NCBI GenBank assembly: GCA_027575765.1
Contig: JANBPT010000507.1
Span: forward strand, 1-33,051
Source of the DNA: Tieghemiomyces parasiticus
Lineage: Eukaryota > Kickxellomycota > Dimargaritomycetes > Dimargaritales > Dimargaritaceae
Direction: 5' to 3'
DNA: 33,051 bases
A model generated the notes under the pieces. That model was not told where the DNA came from, made no database searches, and saw only the letters and a list, made by a program, of their open reading frames with translations. Numbering within the stretch: the first letter of the stretch is position 1; every line of letters begins with the position of its first letter. Made by a program: the position numbers and the translations under genes. Below, piece by piece: positions 8,585-21,100 of the stretch.

Positions 8585-11500
8585 CTGGATCATTTCAATT
8601 TACCTCTCTGCACTTAGCAAGGGTATAGCTTATTTGTTGGCAAACTTTCAATCACGCAATGACTAAATCATTCTTATTAGATGATAATGTGGCGGAGGGG
8701 TGCGAGGGGCTGCTATTATGGTTGTACTCCTTAGTACCACCCCCTGACCCCAACCGCTGCGCTCTGCAGGTCACCGGGTTGATTGTCTAACCCCTCCCCC
8801 GGCAGGAGGACTAATTGAAGGTTCAGGGGCGACCTCGAACCAGCTCTCTCTCACTCTCTCCTCAGTATTCTCTTATTTTATTATTCCTATTTGCCTCCAT
8901 GGCGTCCCACGCCTCAGTCCACTAGTCCTCTCCTGCCTATTTCCGTTCTCCCGCTTGGCTGTGTTGGCCCACTTTTTGTCAAATACTTATCTTCAAAACC
9001 TGATTCTACAGTGAACAATGAATGGCTAATTGCTCACCAACGTTGGAACAAAGGAGGGGTGCTATCCTTTGCCGGACACCCCGCCCAGTTTGTTTCTTCC
9101 GCTAGTTATGGGGTACAAAAAGAAAGTAAGGGCCTGTACTTAGAGAAATTCACGCAACGAACCAGGTTGGTCTCAAGCGGCATAATTTTGGCCATATGCA
9201 CATAACCATTCAAGCGTAGATTACTCCTGTCCCTAGGTTGACTGCTTGGGCAGCGGACATGTAAGGTGCCATCTGGCCGACCATGACCGCCCGTCAGCAG
9301 TGTGGGGTGGGCTTCATGCTGGATCATTGACCCGCCTAGTGACGGACGAGATGAGGCTTAAATGGAAACGACGAGGGAAGTATTACAGCCATGATCCGGC
9401 AGGCTTTTACAGGCGACGCACTTTTACCGCCCAGGAGATTTATCAGTGGCATATGTGGCTCAGAAACATTGGGACGGTTTGCTAAATAGTGCCCACCGTG
9501 AACGCTCCGCGGGGTTAAAATTATTATCTCCGCTGATAAATAGTTGGGGTGAAGCCCGCCCCTACAAGTAACCAGTAGGATAACATTAGTCCGGCCAGGC
9601 CAAACGCCGAAATATTCGGCATTAGCTTGGATACAAGCAACTGAACCTGGAAACGCATAAATGACCCGGCCCCGACCTTCACTCCAAGCTGTTGCCACTT
9701 TAGAAATCGCTCGGCTGCGATTTCAGCGGGGATTAACTTGAAAGTCACGCCGTTCCACCGCTCAAGTGACCACATGCAGGGGCAAGAAGCTGACCAAGTC
9801 GGATAGTTAGCCCCTGGATCTAGGAGAGTATGAACCAAGGTTAGCAGCAAGTAGGTATTGAATTGATGGCTCTGCTACAGAGTAAACAGTGCCATTTTCT
9901 AACTCGAATCGAGGGTGATAGCTTGGCTTGTGCTGCGACCGCAGGGCAGCGGGTAATCCTTGGCCGCTGACCCCATCAGAGATGAAACGGTACAGGCGAT
10001 CCCCCCCCCTCCCACAGCCGACTCCGACTTTGAACACAGCCACGGCCTCAACTCAACGAGTAAACGGTTACACCCCAACGGTGGCCACAACCACCAGTAG
10101 TTCGTAAAAGCTGCAAACACACATAACGAGTACGACTCGGCACCCCAAGTTTGAATAGACACCAATAGGTCTTAGATACTAGTTTTTTTAAAAAGTTGCC
10201 TACTACCCAGCTAGCCGCCCTTCTCGGCACCCAGGATCTCCCTGCTCATAGGAGCTTCCAACCACTCTACTCGGTCAGTCACAGTACCGTCCGGGGAGAG
10301 TGGGTTGCCCCCATAACGTCATCCCGGTCACCATAGCAACCACACCAATTGGAAAAAGACTGATCGCTTACCCCTGACACTGGATAATACACACTCGGGA
10401 CTGCATGACTGTTATATTCTCTTGGTGAGGTCGAGTTTGGCTGAAAAAACATGGTGATTCCGGGGGGCCTAAAGGTAAACAGTGCTAGTGATGACCTGTC
10501 ATGAAAAACCAATGCAGTGGGCGACCTGCCTGTACCACACTTTGTATTGGCGCCAATGGAATTTAATCGGTTTGATTTTTTTTCGAGGATAATGTAAAAC
10601 GTCAAGCGAGCTCGAGCCATCGTCCGATTCATTAATGATTTCTTCCCGAGTGGTCCCCCGGGGCCCGGGAGGTCTTCCCCGTGTCAATCAGTTTCCTGTG
10701 GCAAGTTTAAGGCGGTGGCGGTATCTGCTCTATCGTGACCAGGTTGCGACCGGGAACCGATCGGGGATTGGCGCCGTATTACTCCCCTGTGAGATTTGAC
10801 AGAGAGACGGATTGCAGTACCTGGCATTAGGTCCGACGGCGCCTGGCATTAGAGACTATTCTCAAAAGACAGGTGACTCGCGCATTCACGGTTAAATGGT
10901 TGTCTCCTTTTCACCATTCCAACGGTTTGCACCGAGTGACGTGGAAACCTCAGCTTGATCAACTGGTTAGAAGCAGGAGGTATGCCTGGATTATGACGTA
11001 CGTGTTTCCAACTCTTGGGTGATAATAGAGTAGCTTAGTTGAATGGGGACAACGTTTCCCCTTTAAATATAGTTCCAACTGCATTGACACTATCGGAGGT
11101 ATAGGTTGGATTAGAATAGAAGTCGCAGGCCTCCTGGTAACCTACGGTTAGCTTGACATCTGCATCACCCCACCCTAAAGTGTCCGCTGAGCTTCGACCA
11201 TTGTCAATTAAGTCGGATAGGCTTATGCGACACCGGGCATATCCATGCACTTAAGCAATTTGTCGTTCAGCCATTTTCTGGTGATCCATTTCAATAGGAG
11301 GTTAACACACCCACCCATCGGTATTACGTGAAAGAGTAACCGGTTCGGCCCTAAATACAGGGTGCCACTAGCCGTTCTATTCACTCACGGGGTATTACTG
11401 TTAGCGTGCAGCGCTAACCAAGGTGAGATAGCAGCAGGCACTCACAGTCTCCCCTTGGCTCGCTACTATCAGGTATTATCACAACCTTGGTACCCAGTAC

Positions 11501-11993
11501 GGCCTTCCATATCATTTGAAGGGGCAGTGGCCTCCAGCGGAGACCGCCCCCCCGGGCCTAATGCTCCTAGTGTTACGATTGGATACTATCCTTTTTGCAA
11601 CTCACCTCAACTTCCGAAGTGGTGTTCATCCCCTGCAGAGAGGACAGTTGAGCTTTAATTGATTTACATGTGTTCCTATCTTCAGATAGATGGTTTAGGG
11701 GGAATTGTCCCCGTACGATGAACACCAAAATGAGAACCCGCCACTGCATCGGCCCGATGTCGTACATAGCCGAATCACACAGGCGCAACTGGGATTAAAC
11801 TTACCAGTTGAATCGGTATTGATCCGAGGAATAGTATGCTCCAGCCCACCAATCACCATTAGGGACAGCTCGTCGCGCTTCGATCTGATAGCCTGGGTGG
11901 CAGCACGGAACACCCCCGGCACATTGCACGGTAATTTACTGGGTGTCGGCTGACGACGGGATTAAATAGGGTTGTTCTGTTGGAGCATATGTA
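8585..11993. other. 3.4-kb gene desert before the NRPS
   Basis: I see no gene, RNA or named repeat here. Many short frames exist on both strands, but none carries a recognisable domain, consistent codon pattern or plausible splice structure. A C run lies at about 10002-10010 and a pyrimidine-rich CTCTCTCTCACTCTCTCCTC tract at about 8844-8863. The right end probably holds the NRPS upstream regulatory region, with no recognisable binding sites. Confidence 0.5.
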
Positions 11994-12001
11994 TATATAA
12001 A
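11994..12001 (+). promoter_or_regulatory. TATA box of the NRPS gene
   Basis: TATATAAA lies 187 bases upstream of the first ATG of the NRPS. It is followed by a pyrimidine-rich leader. It is the only good TATA box between the desert and the start codon. Confidence 0.5.
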
Positions 12002-12180
12002 CCCCAGTTGCTGCCACTGGCTCCACACCAATCCCCCAGTATACCAGATATATGTCATACCCGCACTCTTCTGCGACTAAGTGCACCATCCGTCACTAGT
12101 ATTTTCCCTAGAGCCCTTTATTAGATTGTCACTGATATATTTGGCCTCTACCGAATTCATCTCTCCCGTCGGCTATTCTA

Positions 12181-15100
12181 ATGATGACCATCCCCTCCCA
12201 TCCTAATGCCACCGAGCCCCTCGGTCACGTGGATGGCGTCCCTCCGGCCACCAGTATTCCACTTGCCAAGCCTGCAGCCCCTCAGTCGGGGTTTGGCCAT
12301 ATTACGGTGATCAACCCCCTATGTTCCCAAGTCAGCGCCACCAAGCTCTTCAAAGTAACCTGGACTATTCTTCTGGCTCGCTACACTGATAGCAAGCTAG
12401 TCACCTTTGGCCATGCCCAGTTCCCGGTGTCGCCGCTTGACCTCGAAATCTCGGCCATGAACCTCACTATGTGCGCTATGCACCTCGACTCCGCCGTCAA
12501 ACTCGACCCGGTCCTCAAAGCCCCGCTCTCGGCTCCGGGCCATCCTCTAGGTCACCGTGAATGGAGCCTGCCTTCCGACTTCCAGGGCCCGGTTACCAGC
12601 ATTCTGGTTACCTATGCCGGCTCGAAAGCCGCCCGACCCCTGACGCGTAAGCCCTCTGTACCTCGTCTTCGCCGTAAAGCAAGCACCAAACTCAAAAAGG
12701 ATTCTCTCAATACACTGGCAGCCATGACCGGAGCCACCCTTGTCATTTCCTGCCAGATAACTGCCGGCAGTCTAATTATTCGTTTGGTCTTTGACCGCAC
12801 GCAGGTGGCCGAGGCAGCAGTACAAGAACTTGGACGGCAATTGTACATCTTAGCACGCGGCTTAACAGCGGTGGCGGAGAAGCCCAAGCTACTAACCACC
12901 ATGAACATCGCCGACGTAGGCTGGGTGGATGAGGTCGAGCGCCAGCGTCTTCTGCAACTGGCTGGCACCGTCAGTCACTCTGACGCTGTCCATACCCCGG
13001 TGCACCACCTCTTCATTGAATGGGCCAGAAATACCCCTGGTGGCATCGCTTTGGAACACGAGGGCCGCACTGTCACCTACGCCGAACTTGACCAATCGAC
13101 GTCGGCCCTGGCTCAGATCCTCGTTCGTGACCATGGTGCCCGACCCGAAGTTCGAATCGCCCTCCTTCTGGCCAAGTCGATTGAGTATTTTGTGGCACTG
13201 TTCGCCGTCCTCAAGTCCGGCGCCGCATATGTCCCCATCGACCCAGAGTATCCCGATGAGCGTATCCGCTACATACTCACAGACAGCGCAGCTGCCTTGG
13301 TTCTTACTTCTTCCGCTGTTAGAGCAACTGGGGAAGCTACAATGGTTTGTTCCGTTGTCATGATTGACAGTCTACTCGCATCCACCAAGAGCGTAGACGA
13401 CTTCGACAGGCCGCTTATCGCATACTCCTCCCAGCCCACGGACCTGGCCTATATCGTATACACCTCAGGTACCACGGGCCAGCCCAAAGGCGTCATGGTC
13501 GAGCATGGCAATTTGTCCAATTTCGCGGCGGAACCAACTCACTTAGAGTTTTATCGACCAGAAAACCGTGAGCTACTTGCCTACGCTATCGGATTCGACG
13601 CAATACTGTGGCCTACCCTAAAGTCACTCTGTTACGGCGGAACCCTGGTCCTCCCGGGCTCCAACTTGCTCAGTGACCTTGCCAGCGCCCAAACCACCTC
13701 CGCTACGCCGTCATTCTTGGCCAAACTATGTCCAACTGATTTCCCCTTGCTTCGGGGCGTGGTATCTGGCGGCGAGCCTTGCACCCCCCACCTAGTCGAT
13801 ACCTGGAGTCGGCATTGCCACTTCTCCAACGGCTATGGTCCTAGCGAGACTACTGTAGTCAGTTTTACGGTGGCACTCGAAGCCGGTGATCCGGTGACCG
13901 TGGGCCGGCCAACCCGAAACGTCCTGGCCTACGTTGTCGACGATGACTTACGCCTAGTCCCCGTAGGCGCACCGGGTCAGCTCCTTATCGGCGGATTCGG
14001 CGTGGCCCGTGGTTACTGCAACCGGCCCGATCTTACCGCCCAGAAATTCATCGCCAACCCATTTGGCCCGGGGCGTGTGTACTTAACAGGTGATAAGGCC
14101 CGCTGGTTGCCTAATGGCCACGTCGACCTATTAGGCCGCATAGATCACCAGGTAAAACTGCGCGGGTTCCGTATCGAGCTTGAGGAAATCGAGGCAGCCG
14201 TCTCTAGCTTTCCCACCGTCCAACTCGCCGTGGCCACTGTGCAGAGAGACCGACTTGTGGTTTTCGTAGAGCCCGAATTCGTGGACACCACCGACTTGCT
14301 CGGCCACTGTCACGCTCGCTTGGCCAGGTTCATGGTGCCTGACTACTTGGTTCCCGTAGCGCATCTCAGGCTCACTGCCAACGGCAAGGTCGACCGGAAG
14401 GCCCTACCTGAAGCCATGGAGTCCATTCCAACGGTCATTCCCACTGAACCCCACGCCTTCACCACCATGGAGCTTCGCCTACGTGAGTCCTGGGCTCAGG
14501 TCCTGCAAGTCGAAGTCGAGCAAATTGGTGCAACTGACGACTTCTTCCGGATCGGCGGGGATTCCATTTCGGCCATTCTGCTCGTGTCCAAGTGGCAGCA
14601 GCATGGATTCAAGGTTACCGTGGCGCTCCTCTACGAATGCCGTCAACTCCGCACTTTGGCGACGCGACTGACTGCCCTAGACGTGACCGCCTCCAAGGGC
14701 AATCAGTCCCAGGGCCTTGCCGTTGCCTCCGATTCAGGCTTGGCCGGAGTCGAGCTCATCTATAATGGCCACGACGTGTCGCTGCTTCAGCCCACAGAGC
14801 TTGAGTTCGACCACCTCTTGACCGGCCTGACGGACCATGGCCTATCTACCGCCGAAATTGAAGAAATTATCCCATGCACCCCATCGCAGAGCGGGCTACT
14901 AGTGGCTGCGGCGAAGGATCCGTCATCATACATGGTACAAGCTGCGGTCACGCTCACCGGGACCGTAGACCTCGATCGCCTCCGACAGGCGTGGGGTAGA
15001 GTGATCCAGCAGCACAGTGTCCTTCGCACCATCTTCGTCCCCACCGCTGCTCCTCGAGGCAACGGATTTGCCCAAGTCATTCTCCGATCCTCACATCCGG

Positions 15101-18100
15101 CCTGGACCGTGGTCAACCAGCCTCCCCCGTGCCTCACGGCCCTGTTCATGGAAAGTCGGACCAGAGGTTTCTCACTGCCCAACCCCATGGTGGAGGTCCA
15201 CGTATATCCCTCCAGGCAAGCTAATGGCCACGAGTTCGTCCTCACCATTCACCATTCTCTGCTAGACGGCTGGTCGCTGACTCTTGTCCTCCAAGAATTG
15301 TATCAGCGCTACCACTTGCGTGATGCCTTTCCGACGACTCCCGCCCCTCGTTTCCGCAACGTCGTCGAGACGGTAGTCACACAAGACGAGACTACGGCCC
15401 GTTCCTTCTGGAGCGAATACCTACGCAACATCCAGCCGACGCCAGCACCCATGCTTGGAAAGGAGCTGACAGGTGAGCATGGCTTCGCAGAGTACCGCAG
15501 CTCTCTCGACATCCCCAGATCTGACTTGCTCCAGGCCGCTCGGCGATTCGGCGTGACGCTCTCCACCCTGCTTAAGGCCGCCTACGCCCTTGTCTTGAGC
15601 CACTACCTGGGCCGGGACGACATTGTCATTGGCTTTGTGGTGTCAGGTCGCAATTTGGAAGTACCGGGTATCGCCAGCGTCGTCGGTCTCTGCATTAATA
15701 CCGTCCCCCTGCGGTTCCATCTGACCGATCAATTAATCAGTACGTGGCTTGAACAGCTTCAGACTGAAGCCACCCGGATGATCCCGTTCGAGCATACCAG
15801 CCTGGTCAAGGTCAATGCCTGGTGCAATCCCGACTCAGACTCTCCTCTGTTTCATACGCTCGGCGCCTTTGAGAACTTCCCCCGTGTGTCCGTAAAGGCG
15901 GACGATGTAACAATGGGTCCTCCTCAGGTTCTCGAGTTCACCGAGTATCCCCTCTCGGTGGACTTCGTTGATGAGTCCGAGACGGTAGATGTCAAGTGTT
16001 TCTATACACGTACCTGTTGCGGTGAGGCAGACATCGATCAACTACTCCGCCGGATCAACAGCGTCCTGGCTCAGCTTTTAAGCGCGACAGCCGATACCAC
16101 GATCGACCAGGTATCGCGCACACTACCCGACTCGGCGACAAGCTGCTCCGGACAATTAGTTACAGCTGGGGGCGTTCAGGTCCCCCTCGCCACCCTGGAT
16201 CGCCACCTAGCCAGGCAAGGACTATCCTCGCCAGTATCCGTTGTTCTTCATGACGGCCGCATCGTGACCCGCACACTATCGACAGAAGCTGAGTGCCATT
16301 CAGAAAAAGCCCTTCTCGCTGGCTTAAACCTGCCTAGCGCTCTTGTACCCTCTGCCCTTATCTCACTGGAGGCCTTCCCGCATCTGTCTAGCGGTAGTGA
16401 GGTCGACTTTGCTCGACTAGGAGAGGCATACCTTCATGCATCCGACAGAGTAGGCCAGGATTTTTCAGTTGATACCCCAAGCAGATGGCTAGAGGTGACC
16501 TGCATGGAATTGCTCACCAGTTCCGTGGGGATATTTGAGTCCACCAAGGACATCTGGGTACGGATTACTGCCAGTCCCGCTTTACTCTTAACATTGGAGC
16601 ACCGCATCAACCAACGTTATGGAATTTCCCTTAGCACACGAGCGGTGCTTACCTGTGTTGATATGCCCGCCTTAGCTTTGATGATTAATAACGCCAGTCT
16701 CTCAGCTGGCGTTGTAACTGCGCACTCCATCCTGCAGCCCGGCGCCCAATCCAGGATGCTCCACATAACCAAGGCGTCACTGTACCAAACCCGGGTGTGG
16801 CTCGCATGCCAGCGCTCGGATGCTTCTGACTTATTTTATTTCCAGGCAAGGCTCTGCGTTCCGGCACAAGTCACCCAATCTGACGTCGAGCGTACCCTCA
16901 ACCAGGTTATGGAGGAAGTTGCCTGGTTGCGTGCCGTGGTTTGTAAGGGGGTAGATCGGCTTTTGCTCTGCACACCCGCCGAAGGGAAGCCAACCGTAGA
17001 CATGCAAGACGCTGCTGGTCTCTTTCCCCTGTGCTGCAATGATTTCAAGTCGGCTGATGCCATTCTAATCAACACGGGCATGGTCGTCGTCGTTTTCCAG
17101 CCTGAGTCACGCGACCTGGTCATTCGTGTGCACCAGATCTTGGCTCCCGTGGCACTCTTCGGTCAGCTTGTCGATGAGATCGAGCTGGCTTTGAACTCCA
17201 AACCCGACGGTCGGGATTTCGCCGTTAGCCCGCCACTGATCTTGTCGAAGGAATCCACACCCGAACTCCCCGCCTCAGACCACTTCGACCGTGCATACTG
17301 GGAAGCACTGCTGGCTGACGCACCCACAGGCATGGTTCTGCCGCTTGATCGCCCCCGTCCAAGGGTGCCCACATTCCGGTCAGCTTCCATCCTATTCGAC
17401 CTCAGTCCGGAGTTCGTTAACGAGTGGGCCTCCTATACCAAAGGCCGACGGCTTCCACCTGTCAGCTTATGGGCTGCTATGGTAGGATCGTACCTCGGCA
17501 GGATTGGGGGTGCCGACGATGTACTGGTTGACGTTATCCTTAGCCGCAATCTGCAGGACAAAATATTCATCTCCCCCACACTGCACCACTCGGTCTGTCC
17601 AGTACGAGTCCAAGCCACCGCTACCACTGCAAGCCTCGCGGACTTAAGCGCGGCCCTGTCCGAACAGCTGGACCATTCTATGCAGCACCTCTTCTCCAAC
17701 TACGACCCGTACGCGGTGTTAGCCCATATGTCTGCTCATCCGCTCTGGCACCCCGTCCGTGTGGGTCTCGAATTTAACGACGGCGAACAAGTTGCTAACG
17801 ATCAGTCTCGCGCCGCTTTATGGCACGACCTGGCGTTTTATATCAATGTTAACGGCCAACGACCTAACATGACCCTCAAGTACAGCCCTGACCTCCTTGA
17901 CTCGTCCACCATTCACCGTTTCGGAGCAAACATGCTGCACTATTTCCAAGTTGCGATCAGCGACACTCAGTCACTGTCCAAGTCCCCCTTGGTGTGCCCG
18001 GCGGAAGAGCATCGACTACTCAGGGTATTTGGCCGCAACCCGGGCAGGTACGATCCCTCAAAGTCCAACGCAAGTATTGTCAGCTTAGTCCGTAACAGCA

Positions 18101-21100
18101 TCCAGCGTAGTCCTAACACGTTAGCTCTTGAGGCCGGAGCTGACACTGTAACCTACGCAAGAATGAACACCAGGATTGAGGGGTTGGCATATGCCCTCCA
18201 GACCTGCGGCATTCGCCCACAAGATCGAGTGGCCGTCTTTGTGGAGAGCCGGCCAGCCACCATCGTGGCAATGCTGAGCCTCTGGCTAATCCGCGCCGTC
18301 TACGTCCCCGTAGACTGCGCCCTTCCTGAGCAGCGCCAGCGCTACATGGTGGAGGCCGCCCAATGCACCCACGCCTTGAACATGGGCGGTACCGATGTGA
18401 CTTGGAGAGAGACTCTACCGGGGCTGGCCCTCCTCCAGACTCAAGCCGAGCTCAACCTTATGCCTCTGCCTTACACCCACTACCCTGATGATCTAGCCTA
18501 CATCGTATTCACTTCGGGCACGACAGGCCAGCCCAAGGGCGTCATGATCCGGCATGCTGGGCTCACCAACCTGCTTCTTGCGCCAGAGACCACTCTCTGT
18601 CCGGACCCTGGAATGCGCTGCCTACAGGCCATGGCAGTAGGCTTTGACGGCTTTATACTTGTGGCCCTCTCTCCACTTTGTACATCATCCACTGTGGTAT
18701 TTAGTGACGGCGACATTCCGGCTACCTTGGGCCGCGTCGATGTTGCCCTATTGACACCTTCCGTGCTGGGTATGTTGAACCCCACCGACTACCCCAATCT
18801 ACGTCGGATCGACAGTGCTGGCGAGGGCCTGCCAGTCGAACTGGCGGCCAAATGGCTACGCAACTGCGCAGTACGGAACCTCTACGGCCCCACGGAGATC
18901 ACCGTTTGCAGTCACGCTGGCGACATCCAGCCGGATCTGCCCGTCACCGTCGGCCGGCCCGTCGCCGGTAGCGGGTGTTACATTGTCGATTCCCGTGACC
19001 AGCTCGTTCCCATTGGCGTGGTTGGTGAAATATGTGTCGATGGTGCGGGTGTTAGCATGGGTTACGTTAACCGACCCGACCTTAACTCGACCAAATTCGT
19101 CCACCTGCCATACTCCGACGGACCGGTGTACCGCAGCGGTGACTTTGGCCGCTGGCTGCCCAGTGGCGAGGTGGAGTGTCTGGGCCGCCGGGATGACCAG
19201 ATCAAGCTGCACGGGTTTCGGATCGAACCGACCGAGGTTGAAACAGTCATAAGGCAGCATGCAGCGGTCGAGTCTGTCGCGGTCGCCGTGCAGAACGGCA
19301 ACCTATATGCATTTGTGACGCCGCAAGATGCACCCGTCCACGACGTCAAGTCATTCACCGCCGCCAGGCTCCCCGCGCACATGATTCCGACGGTCTTCTT
19401 TCCCATATCCCAACTTCCTCTAACTCATATTGGCAAAACGGACCGGCAGCGCCTCCTTGAACTACTTCCTGGATTAGCTGGTGACGGTGACGGTCGAACC
19501 ATCCGAGGTGCCCGTAACAATATGGAACACTTGATAGTGGAGGCCATGGCCCAGACGTTAGGTATGGCGGCGTCTGAGATCGATATACGCAATTCCTTCT
19601 TTCAATTGGGCGGGGACTCCATCACGGCTATCGGATTGTCCTCTCTGTGTCGTACCCGTGGCCTACGTCTCAGCATCGCCCAGATCTTCACGCACAGTTC
19701 ACCAGCGGCACTCGCCAAAGTCGCTGACTTGGATGAATCAGTGCCGACCATGGTGGCATATCAGCCCTTCCTGCTTGTCTCCTCCTTTGAGCAGGGCCTT
19801 GCAAAGTTAAAGGGTGAGGCAGCGTCGAATATCGGGGTCGACCCTGAAGCCATCGAAGACATCATGCCCGTGTCCAGTCTGCAGCAGGGCTTCCTCGTCA
19901 GCACACTTCGGAACTCGAGTGCCTACATGGCGCAGATGGTTTACGAGTTGACAGGTCCCTTGGACGTCGACAAGTTCCGCCAGAGCTGGCAGCGCGTCAC
20001 CCTGGCCCACCAGATCCTCCGCACCAAGTTCTATATCCCTGCCGATCAGTCTGAGCACGCGTTCCTGCAAGCGATTTTACGTGATGCTGACTTCGAGTGG
20101 GATTATAACGCGGAACCGCAGACCAATTTTGACCAGGTTGAGAAGCAGCACCTTCGCGATGACCGGGAACGTGGTTTCACCCTGGATGGCCCGCTCCTTC
20201 GGTATGCCGTTTATCGCGGCGCTGATAACAGACACCTCTTCTGCACTACGTTCCACCACGCCCTGCTCGATGCATGGTCCGTTGACATCATACTGGCCGA
20301 GTCACTACAACATTACCACGATGTCCAAGTCCGGTCGCGCTCCCAGTACCGGGATTTCATCCGGTATATTTCCTGCTTGGACCAGTCAAGCGCGGCTGAG
20401 TTCTGGTCGGCCAATCTCCGTAGAGTTAAGCTGCACCCGGTGCTCCAGTTTCCCATGCACCCTGATGTTAATGGTACCGGACACGGCCAAGTCCACTACA
20501 CCATGTCATCCAGTCTTACGGCCGTCCATACCTACTGCCGCGGGATGGGGCTGACCATCAACTCGCTACTTCGTGCCGTTTGGGCCCTCACCCTAGCCCG
20601 CTACCTTGGTGAGTCCGAGGAGATCACTTTTGGTGTCTTAATGTCTGGTCGTAACGTGCCCGTACCTGGTATTGAAGGCATGGTTGGAATGTGCATCAAC
20701 ACGCTGCCATTCCGGGCCCAGTTTCCTTCCGGTGGCGATCTGGCGAGTTTCCTTCACAATGTTAACGTTAACTCGGGCGTCCTCACAGAGTACGAGCAAT
20801 GCAGCCTGGTCAACGTGAAGCGCTGGGCCGACATCGGTGCTGACGTGGATCTGCTCACGTCGCTATTAGTCTACGACAACTACGCGACTACGGCATCTGC
20901 CTTTGCCAAGGAGATTGACTATACGCCCCGCTCTGGTCAGAATTTCACCGAGTATGCCTACACTGTCGGGTTCTCTGACCGAGACGATTCGCTTTTGCTG
21001 AACCTGAAATACCAGACCCAGTACTGCAATCAGGTTTACGCCGGCTATCTTTGTGCAGCGATCGACCAATGTTTGGCAATGATTGTATCCGGTAAAGCAC

